A stretch of 18,373 nt of DNA, from positions 1 to 18,373 of the forward strand of contig JAWQFJ010028347.1 in NCBI GenBank assembly GCA_034096865.1, written 5' to 3'. Of the stretch, positions 1 to 7,730 are shown piece by piece. The DNA comes from Theodoxus fluviatilis (Eukaryota > Mollusca > Gastropoda > Cycloneritida > Neritidae). Every line of letters starts with the position of its first letter. Within the stretch, counting starts at the first letter, position 1. The notes beneath the pieces are model-generated. The model was not told the DNA's origin and ran no database searches. It saw only the letters and a program-made list of their open reading frames with translations. Position numbers and translations under genes: made by a program.

Positions 1-8
1 TAATTTGC

Positions 9-27
9 CCTATATACCATATATAGG
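9..27. repeat. Short perfect hairpin
   Basis: Arms CCTATATA (9-16) and TATATAGG (20-27) are perfect reverse complements around a 3-nt loop. It lies in AT-rich sequence beyond the 3' end of the gypsy pol fragment. No function is assigned; the rest of 1-141 shows no coding or RNA gene. Confidence 0.5.
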
Positions 28-112
28 TGAGGTATCCAATCTCAAAAACTTCAGAGAAAATTGAGAAAATGTGAAAAATTGCTGTTATTTAGACAACATT
101 TATGGCCCCTGC

Positions 113-140
113 GACCTTAACCTTGAAGCAAGGTCAAGTC
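113..140. repeat. Imperfect inverted repeat with AGGTCA-type half-sites
   Basis: Left arm GACCTTAACCTTG (113-125) faces right arm CAAGGTCAAGTC (129-140) across AAG. The arms match apart from one substitution and one indel. AGGTCA-like half-sites are nuclear-receptor motifs, but such palindromes are also, from memory, common in dispersed molluscan repeats. It sits immediately beside the break in the gypsy integrase, so it may mark the end of whatever replaced or joined that element. Confidence 0.4.
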
Positions 141-141
141 A

Positions 142-2463
142 CTATGTATGTGGTCTCGGTTGATATAGCCACACCAACTCCCCCACCTGGTACAGGCTAG
201 TGTCCGAGCGTTGATCGTAGCGCCTCTTGTTGTCGTCAGTGGTCTTTTTCATGTGTTGTCTAGCTACATCATGGGCACGGTTCATCCTCTCTTGTAGGTT
301 TGCAACATAGTCGGTCACTGCTCTTTTTTCCGTTGTGGGAGACCGCCCAAACTGCAAGTCCACTGGCAAACTGATCTCCCGACCCAACATCATCATGCAT
401 GGGCTTACTGCAGTTGCGTCATGTATGGACGATCGGTATGCCATCATGATGACATCCAGGTGGGAGTCCCAGTCCGACTGGTCGTCACGCACATACGCGG
501 AGAGCATGCTCTCCAGAGTTCTGTTGAATCGCTCCACCATACCATCTGATTGTGGGTGGAAGGCTGTGGTGCGCGTCTTCTCCGCGCCGAGCAAAGCACA
601 AAGTTCTTGGAAAAGATCCGACTCAAAATTCCTACCTTGGTCAGTATGAATCTGGTGCGGTGTACCAAATCGGGATATGAATGCCAGGAGGGATTTCGCC
701 ACCGTGCGGGCCTCCTGATTGCGGATGGGGTACACTTCAGTCCACTTGGTGAAATAGTCTGCTATCACCAGGATGTATCTGTTTCCTTCCTCTGTTAAGG
801 GAAGAGGCCCCAGGATATCCAAGGCAATCCTTTCCATCGTCGCACCTACCACATATTTCTGCAGGGGAGCTCTGCGAGCCCGAGATGAAGTACTTTTTGT
901 TCCACAGATATGGCAGCTGTGGCAGTGTCTCTCTACGTCTCGGTGGCACCCGACCCAGTAGAACCTTTCACGAACACGTTGCATTGTTCTTCTTTTTCTG
1001 AGATGTCCTGCAGTCGGTGCATCATGAAGGCACCGCAACACAGACTCGCGTAGTTTGGATGGTACAACGAGCTGCCAAGTCACCACCGATCCATTATCAG
1101 ATTCCCACCTACGGTACAGGACGTCACTTTTGAGCTGCAGTCTGTCAAACTGCGCCCAGTAGGACTTGAGTTCCGTCCCTTCATGAGAAACGTCCTTCCA
1201 CAGGGGACGCACACCACTGCTCGCCCACTGTCTTGCTTTCTGGAGGATCGGGTCCTGCTCTTGAGCCTTACGCACCTCCTCAAGGTGTACGGCAGCAGCA
1301 GTCTTTGACGCCTCCTGCCCTCGTGTAAGGACCTGCCTGGCTACTGCCTCTTTAGATCCTTTCTCGAGGTAGGTGTTTCCCAGGTCTGCCTTGAGGTTGT
1401 CCTCTCCTGGTTCCTCCCCGGACCAGTCTTCTCTCGGATCCTCCTTGGGGCGGTCCCCACCTGGACCCTTCTTGAGACAGCCCTCACCTGGATCTTCCTT
1501 GAGGCAGCCCTCACCTGGATCTTCCTTGATGCAACCCTCACCTGGATCCTTCTTTAGGCAGCTCCCATCTGGCTCCTCCTTGAGGTAGGTGTCTAGCCTT
1601 TCACAGTGTCGACATTCACGACATGGCTGGCGACTGAGTTCATCTGCATTTCCGTGCTTTTCTCCAGCTCGATGTTCAATGACATAGTCATAGGTCCCAA
1701 AGACTTCCAACCATCGTGCAACCTGTCCCTCTGGATTTTTGAAGTTCAGCAGCCAGCGTAAGGCACCGTGGTCCGTCCGCACGGTAAAGCACCGGCCATA
1801 GAGGAAGTGGTGTAAATGCTTGACAGCGTCCACAACTGCCAACAATTCTTTCCGAGTCGTGCAGTAGTTCCTCTCTGCTTTTCCCAAGCTGCGGCTGAAA
1901 TATGCAATTACCTTCTCCTGATCATTCTGGATTTGGGACAGCACTGCTCCAATACCCGTGTTACAGGCATCAGTGTCCAGGATAAACAGATCTTCAGTGG
2001 AGGGATAGGACAGCACAGGGGCAGATACAAGGGCACTTTTGAGAGTCAAGAAAGCCTCTTGGCTTGCGGGAGTCCACACAAATGGCGCATTCTTCTCCAT
2101 CAGCTTGTGCAAGGGACGGGCTTTGTCTGCGAAGTCCTTGACGAAACGTCTGTAATAGGAACACAGACCAACGAACTGTCTCACTTCCGTTGTCGATGTT
2201 GGAGTGGGCCAGTTCTGAATCGACTCCACTTTCCCAGGGTCTGCAGATACCCCTTTGTCGGAGACCACATGCCCAAGGAACGACACTTGTCTCTGAAACA
2301 GGTGACATTTCTGTGGACTGAGCTTGAGACCGGCTTTCTGGAGGCGGGCAAGTACCTCATGTAGTCTGTCCCGAGCCTCCTCGAACGTTGCCCCGAACGT
2401 AATTATGTCGTCCAGGTAAGACAGACAGGTGTTCCAGTTCAACCCGTTCAACACTAGGTTCAT
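142..2463 (-). pseudogene. pol: Truncated gypsy Pol: RT (partial)-RNase H-integrase, 773 codons
   Basis: The product copied retroelement RNA into DNA and integrated it. What is seen: the RT catalytic YLDD at residues 16-19 followed by the thumb/connection region. RNase H has acidic residues D165 (or D163), E206, D231 and D274. The HHCC zinc-binding motif uses H480, H487, C517 and C520. The integrase catalytic triad is D549, D608 and E644, with DD35E spacing. Residues 757-770 begin the integrase C-terminal domain, then a stop follows. The ATG at 2463 is not a natural start: conserved RT residues continue upstream (2466-2501), separated from this frame by 2 nt, so a frameshift lies at 2464-2465. 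The frame is otherwise open and all catalytic residues of RNase H and integrase remain, which suggests a fairly young element. It cannot act alone because the RT fingers/palm start and the LTRs are missing. The clade within Ty3/gypsy was not resolved. Confidence 0.88.
1390..1584 (-). repeat. In-frame 27-bp repeats in the RNase H-integrase linker
   Basis: Between RNase H and the integrase zinc finger, residues about 294-358 consist of degenerate copies of a 9-residue unit close to KEDPGEGCL. The period is 27 bp: the 'cagccctca'-type core recurs at 1478, 1505, 1532 and 1559. The segment is acidic with regularly spaced cysteines. Repeat slippage in whole codons kept the frame open. Confidence 0.75.
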
Positions 2464-3409
2464 AAGAATGTGGCCGGAGCGTTGGCCATCCCGAATGGAT
2501 AGATGAATACAGACGACGAATGGTATTGGAAAGGATCAGGAACCGACCAAAGGCTGTGGTGAGAACATTTGCAATGAAATCAAACATCCCAACAACAGAT
2601 GAATCTTCATGGGAATGTAACTGGTCTGAGGAAGAAGACACTGCATCGCCAATGGCTACAAACAAGATGTTTGAAAAAAGAAGATTTGAGTATTGGATAA
2701 AGAACCCACCAAGTCGAGAAAGCCACACTCGAGCTGCAGTGAGATCTTCCATCCCAGCATCAGCTGCAGCATCACGCCAAGCTGGCACACCTCAAGAACA
2801 AAGAAAATTATCAACATCTACAGACAAGATGACGGAAAAAAGACGACGAGTGGCACGGGAAAGCAACCCACCAAGGAGAGAAGGCCCCACTCACGCGGAT
2901 GTGAGATCATCTGCAAGGAACTTTTACATCCAAACACCAGCTTCACGTCTATATTCCTCGCACCAAGAACAAACTGAATCATCAAGAGCTACGAATTAGA
3001 TGACGGAAAAAAGACGACGAGTGGCACGGGAAAGCAACCCACCAAGGAGAGAAGGCCCCACTCACGCTGATGTGAGATCATCTGCAGTGAAACCTTATAT
3101 CTCAACACCAGGTTTCCGTCTACATGTCACACAACAAGAACAAACTGAATCTACAGCTACAAACAGAATGATGGGAAAAAGACAACGAGTGGCACGGGAA
3201 AGCAACCCACCAAAGAGAGAAGGCCCCACTCACACTGATGTGAGATCATCTGCAGTGAAATCTTACATCCCAACACCAGCTTCACGTCTACATGTCACGC
3301 ACCAAGAACAAAGTGAATCATCAACAGCTACGAACAAGATGACAGGAATAAGACGACGAGTGATATGGGAAAGCCCACCAAGGACAGAAAGCCACACTTA
3401 CGCGGCAGT

Positions 3410-3425
3410 GAGATCACCTGCAGTG
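3410..3425 (+). repeat. Target-site duplication, left copy (LINE)
   Basis: GAGATCACCTGCAGTG, identical to 5008-5023. It is part of the host repeat unit, and the same unit is found uninterrupted from 5527 onward. Confidence 0.9.
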
Positions 3426-4175
3426 TGGGCTGACAAGGGTATCTTGCAGGTGAAACATATTGTTAAAACAATGATCTACTCAGTTTTTTTCAATCTGAAG
3501 ACAAAGTTCAAATTGGATGCAGAGGATATCTTTACTTATCAACCTATAAAAAAGTTTATTCCACAGGAATGGATGCAAAAATTTAAAAACAACCAATGTC
3601 AAAGTCAGTGTGAGAGAATTAGTGAAAGAATAAATAATTCATTCCCAACAAAAGTGGGGGAAATCATTCGAGGGCAATAACATTGATTGGGAAAGCATTT
3701 ATACTCTGCCAAAGCAATGCACAATAGACACTCAGCTAAGAACCTTTCAGTTCAAAGTCTTACACCGGATTACATCAACAAACACCTTCCTTCTACTTAT
3801 AGGAAAATCATCATCATCACTTTGTGGATTTTGCTGGTGTTATATTGAAACACAGAAACATATGTTCTGGGAATGTAAAGTAATACAAGATTTCTGGAGC
3901 AAACTACAGCAATATTTAGAAAGCAGAAAGGCAACATTTTCCAAATGTAAATATTCCATATTCTTTGGTGACAAGCTTGCTCCTCCTATTGTAAATCTTA
4001 TCTTAATATTAGCCAAAAATATATTCATCAAGCATAGTGTCGAAATTATGAAATAGCATTTGACTCCTTTAGGCAAGTTCTTCAGTACACATATAAAATT
4101 GAGGAAAGAATTGCTTTTAGAAATGGAATATTGGAACAGCTTCAGAGCAAGCGGTCGCCAGTCCTACCAATATAA
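3426..4175 (+). pseudogene. LINE ORF2 C-terminal remnant with zinc-knuckle region (zf-RVT-like)
   Basis: ORF2 of a LINE encodes endonuclease and reverse transcriptase; only its C-terminal tail survives here. Translation begins in frame with the insertion edge (about WADKGILQ at 3426), shifts by one base in a G-run near 3650-3660, and continues as WESIYTLP...FKVLHRI. The metal-binding pattern follows: CGFCW...ETQKHMFWEC...FW (about 3826-3900), which matches the C-x2-C...H-x4-C arrangement of zf-RVT domains. A second frameshift near 4020-4050 leads to the closing segment YKIEERIAFRNGILEQL, and TAA at 4173-4175 ends it. The two shifts make it non-functional. Its first part reads in frame with the host repeat ORF, which is fortuitous. 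Confidence 0.82.
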
Positions 4176-4221
4176 ATAAAGATGCCATAAACTTTACAAG
4201 AAATTGTCCTTTGCTCAACGC

Positions 4222-4296
4222 CTCTTGAACTCCTCCAACCCCCCCGCCCTCACCCCCCCCCCCCCCCCTCTCCTCTCCCTTTCCCCTTCCCATTCC
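4222..4296 (+). repeat. C/T-rich tract in LINE 3' UTR
   Basis: A nearly pure pyrimidine stretch with a C-run across 4250-4268. It lies just after the ORF2 stop and before the AT-rich microsatellites, inside the inserted element. Confidence 0.8.
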
Positions 4297-4439
4297 AGAT
4301 CTCATCTCCCATGCTCATCTGCCCCCATGATAACTACAGCATGTAATTTTATGTACAATTCTTCAGGTTTTCTATCCTTTTTATTTTTTTAATTATTTCT
4401 TAATAGTTGTTTATTAATTATTATGATTAATATTTTTTA

Positions 4440-4623
<184 letters not shown>

Positions 4624-4731
4624 TATTAATTTTTAATTGTTAATTATTTATTATTTATTGTTAATTATTAAGTATCAATTATGTTATTTATTATTTATTA
4701 TTATTATTATTTATTATTATTTTTTATTATT

Positions 4732-4829
<98 letters not shown>

Positions 4830-4849
4830 TATTATTATTATTATTGTTA

Positions 4850-4929
<80 letters not shown>
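4732..4929 (+). repeat. Compound (ATC)n-(ATT)n microsatellite
   Basis: About 32 pure ATC copies (4732-4829) pass directly into about 33 ATT copies (to 4929) with two GTT variants near 4845-4855. ATT also precedes the ATC block, so the ATC part looks like a T-to-C variant that spread inside an ATT array. Confidence 0.97.
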
Positions 4930-4981
4930 TTTACTGTTGTGAAAAGTTTTGGTCAGATGTATGTGTACACTCCCCTTTCTG

Positions 4982-4987
4982 AATAAA
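4982..4987 (+). terminator. LINE polyadenylation signal AATAAA
   Basis: AATAAA lies 20 nt before the end of the A-rich tail at 5007, the usual spacing for a retroposed transcript end. Confidence 0.75.
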
Positions 4988-5007
4988 GATTATTTTAAAA
5001 TAAAAAA

Positions 5008-5023
5008 GAGATCACCTGCAGTG
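5008..5023 (+). repeat. Target-site duplication, right copy (LINE)
   Basis: GAGATCACCTGCAGTG, identical to 3410-3425. The host repeat unit resumes directly after it. Confidence 0.9.
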
Positions 5024-5222
5024 AAATGTTGCATCTCAACACCAGCTGCTGCTTCACGCCAATCTGGCACGCCTCAAGAACAAACTGAATCATCAATACC
5101 TACAAACAAGAGTCAACCATCTGCCACTACAATGGACCCCACTGTCCAGCGAATTATCATGATTGGAGGAATAAGACGACGAGTGATATGGGAAAGCCCA
5201 CCAAGGACAGAAAGCCACACTT

Positions 5223-5232
5223 ACGCGGCAGT
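5223..5232 (+). repeat. Target-site duplication, left copy (SINE)
   Basis: ACGCGGCAGT, identical to 5517-5526. The last T could equally be the first base of the adjacent TTG tail. Confidence 0.8.
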
Positions 5233-5516
5233 TGTTGTTGTTGTTGTTGTTGCGTACCTGGGCTAAACACTCCCAGGATCACCCAAGTGGGTGAGATGAT
5301 TGCGTGTGTGACTGTTCTTGAACACCCCGCCATATAGGCAGCCACACTCCGTCTTCAGGGGATTTGATCTCTGTCTCCAGAGAATGCCAGTTGTTATGTT
5401 AGGAGCTTACCACGGCTGAAGATAATCCCCACATAACAGTAACATAACATCATTTTGCTGTAGCCTTGGTTTTTGGCTGGAGTCAACAAATAACAACAGC
5501 CTTTGCCCAAGGCAAA
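5233..5516 (-). mobile_element. tRNA-derived-type SINE, 284 bp, minus strand
   Basis: Read on the minus strand, it starts at 5516 and ends in a (CAA)n tail, seen on the plus strand as (TTG)n from 5231. It is bordered by perfect 10-bp direct repeats. An RNA polymerase III B-box-like motif, AGATCAAATCC, lies at 5370-5360 (minus), and a weaker A-box-like motif, TGGTAAGCTCC, at 5412-5402, which is a normal A-B distance. The central part, GGCTGCCTATATGGCGGGGT (minus strand, around 5345-5325), resembles from memory a SINE core widespread in gastropods. It carries no ORF. It interrupts the host repeat unit without changing its frame (294 bp added in all), although it brings stop codons. Confidence 0.75.
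5502..5516. repeat. Hairpin at the SINE 5' end
   Basis: TTTGCC-CAA-GGCAAA: perfect 6-bp arms and a 3-nt loop, exactly at the head of the SINE and next to the right target-site duplication. Confidence 0.6.
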
Positions 5517-5526
5517 ACGCGGCAGT
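5517..5526 (+). repeat. Target-site duplication, right copy (SINE)
   Basis: ACGCGGCAGT, identical to 5223-5232. It is followed by GAGATCACC, so the host unit is restored. Confidence 0.8.
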
Positions 5527-6001
5527 GAGATCACCTGCAGTGAAATGTTGCATCCCAACACCAGCTGCTGCTTCACGCCAATCTGGCACGCTTCAAGAAC
5601 AAACTGAATCATCAATACCTACAAACAAGATGACAGGAATAAGACGACGAGTGATATGGGAAAGGAGCCCACCAAGGACAGAAAGCCACACTTACGCGGC
5701 AGTGAGATCACCTGCAGTGAAATGTTACACCTCAACACTAGCTTCTGCTTCACGCCAATCTGGCACGCCTCAAGAAGAAAGTGAATCATCAGCACTTGCA
5801 AAGAAGCTTCGGATGTTAGGAATAAGACGATTTGAGTATTGGGCAAGGAGCCCACAGAGGACAGAAAGCCCAACACCAGCTGAAACTGGCACGTCTGAAG
5901 AAGACATTGACTTAAAAACATCACTGAAAAAGCTTCGGATGTCAGGAATAAGAGGATTTGAGTTTTGGGCAAGCAGCCCACTGACGACAGAAATCCCGAC
6001 A

Positions 6002-6600
6002 CCAGCTGCAGTGAGGTCCCCTGCAGTGAAATCTTGCATCCCGACACCAGCTGCAGTGAGATCCCCTGCAGTGAAATCTTGCATCCCAACACCAGCTGCA
6101 GTGAGATCCCCTGCAGTGAAATCTTGCATCCCAACACCAGCTGCAGTGAGATCCCCTGCAGTGAAATCTTGCATCCCAACACCAGCTGCAGTGAGATCCC
6201 CTGCAGTGAAATCTTGCATCCCAACACCAGCTGCAGTGAGATCCCCTGCAGTGAAATCTTGCATCCCAACACCAGCTGCAGTGAGGTCCCCTGCAGTGAA
6301 ATCTTGCATCCCAACACCAGCTGCAGTGAGGTCCCCTGCAGTGAAATCTTGCATCCCAACACCAGCTGCAGTGAGGTCCCCTGCAGTGAAATCTTGCATC
6401 CCAACACCAGCTGCAGTGAGGTCCCCTGCAGTGAAATCTTGCATCCCAACATCAGCTGCAGTGAGGTCCCCTGCAGTGAAATCTTGCATCCCAACACCAG
6501 CTGCAGTGAGATTCCCAGCAGTGAAATCTTGCATCCCAACACCAGCTGCAGTGAGATCCCCTGCAGTGAAATCTTGCATCCCAACACCAGCTGCCGCTTG
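6002..6600 (+). repeat. 45-bp tandem array, 13 copies plus a partial
   Basis: Copies begin every 45 bases from 6002 (6047, 6092 ... 6542), with a partial at 6587. Each encodes PAAVRSPAVKSCIPT in the host ORF frame. The copies are almost identical. The third base of one Arg codon alternates in blocks: copy 1 G, copies 2-6 A, copies 7-11 G, copies 12-13 A. Copy 11 has Pro to Ser, and copy 12 has Ser to Phe. Block structure implies duplication of several copies at a time. The array also stays open in several other frames, so openness alone does not prove translation. Confidence 0.95.
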
Positions 6601-6784
6601 ACGCCAATCTGGCATGCCTTAAGATGACACTGAATTACCAACATCTATGAAAAAGCTTCAGATGCCAGGAATAGGACAATTTCAGTTTTGGAGAAGGAGC
6701 CCAAGGAAGACAGAAAGCCCGACACCAGCTGCAGTGAGATCCCCTGCAGTGAAATCTTACATCCCACCGCTGCCACCAATGTAA

Positions 6785-7301
6785 GAGCAACTCGAACCCG
6801 CAGAACTTGAGGCGACGCTGGGGTGATGAACGCTTCATTTCCGCCAAGCTAGCACACCGAAAATAAAATAAACTAACACCCTTGCCTTACGGAGATTCTC
6901 TATCGGCTAAACCCCAACGTGAATTCCGAGTTCAGATCTACCTGTACACGTCGTGAAACCGTTGAACAGCGGGACATCGGTCGCCATCACTGTTCCTACA
7001 GCCTCAGGACGACTCCACGGGCACCGCGACAGTCCTGTGAAGCACTGGGCGACTACTCTCGAGTCGGCGAATAATTCCTTTCAGTGATGTACCGCTCGAC
7101 CAAGTTTTCCCGTTAGTCCAGAGATTCAATCTCCATTTTTCAACTGTTTTAGTCTCCCGCCACTCTCTGACGTCTCCCAACTGATGACGTAACGTCCGCG
7201 CAACTCCAAAAGAATGATCAAGTCCTACTGGGCGTGTCTGTTTACAAGGCCGCATCTCCTCTCCTACAGGGCGCCAGGCTCCTTTACAGACAGATGGCGG
7301 A
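6785..7301. other. Unassigned single-copy-looking sequence
   Basis: Mixed-composition DNA between the repeat ORF and the GGAT minisatellite. Apart from the AATAAA pair at 6862-6872 I see no ORF of coding character, RNA gene or element boundary. Confidence 0.5.
6862..6872 (+). terminator. Two overlapping AATAAA signals downstream of the repeat ORF
   Basis: AATAAA occurs at 6862-6867 and 6867-6872, about 80 nt after the terminal TAA at 6782. The spacing suits a short 3' UTR of the repeat-protein gene, but AT-rich chance matches are possible. Confidence 0.4.
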
Positions 7302-7672
7302 ACGGATGGATGGAAGATTGGATGGATGGAAGATTGCAGGATGGGTTGATGGAAGATTTGGAGGATGGATGGATGGAAGATTGCAGGATGGGTTGATGGA
7401 AGATTTGGAGGATGGGTGGATGGAAGATTGCAGGATGGATGGATGGAAGATTTGGAGGATGGATGGATGGAAGATTGCAGGATGGGTTGATGGAAGATTT
7501 GGAGGATGGATGGATGGATGGAAGATTTGGAGGATGGATGGATGGAAGATTGCAGGATGGGTTGATGGAAGATTTGGTGGATGGACGGATGGATGGAAGA
7601 TTGCATGGGTGGATCGAAGGTTGGTGGGTTTGTAGATGGGTGAGTGGACGAATGGATGGATATATGGACGGA
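7302..7672 (+). repeat. GGATGGATGGAAGATT-type minisatellite
   Basis: Tandem array with a longer period of roughly 43 bp made of two related halves, one with AAGATTGCAGGATGGG and one with AAGATTTGGAGGATGG, over a GGAT base repeat. It degenerates after 7600. Long open frames across it on both strands are by-products of the repeat. Confidence 0.9.
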
Positions 7673-7730
7673 TTAGGCCCTTCAGCTTAAGTCTTTGTGG
7701 AGAATGTAAGGGTTTTTAAGGGGGAGGGGG

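Larger units (their letters stand above)
142..2501 (-). mobile_element. Ty3/gypsy retrotransposon fragment (pol only, no LTRs)
   Basis: The minus strand carries part of reverse transcriptase, then RNase H, a zinc-binding motif and integrase, in the order RT-RH-INT that is typical of Ty3/gypsy elements. Homology starts abruptly at 2501 with the RT block YPFGMANAPATF. Gag, protease and the first half of RT are absent. It stops at about 145 inside the integrase C-terminal region. No LTR, primer-binding site or polypurine tract borders it. It is therefore a doubly truncated relic and is distinct from the LTR element at the right edge of the window, whose interior lies on the other side of its LTR. 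Confidence 0.9.

Noticed and set aside
5024..5266. The frame across 4949-5266 as a separate small gene
   Set aside because: Its start is in the LINE tail and its stop in the SINE. The middle is a piece of the interrupted repeat ORF.
6002..6600. CRISPR array
   Set aside because: Copies are contiguous with no unique spacers, the context is eukaryotic, and the unit is codon-periodic.
5619..6644. Long minus-strand frames (281 and 341 codons) opposite the 45-bp array
   Set aside because: They arise because the 45-bp unit lacks stops in several frames. The plus frame is preferred because the longer, divergent units keep only that frame open across the insertions.
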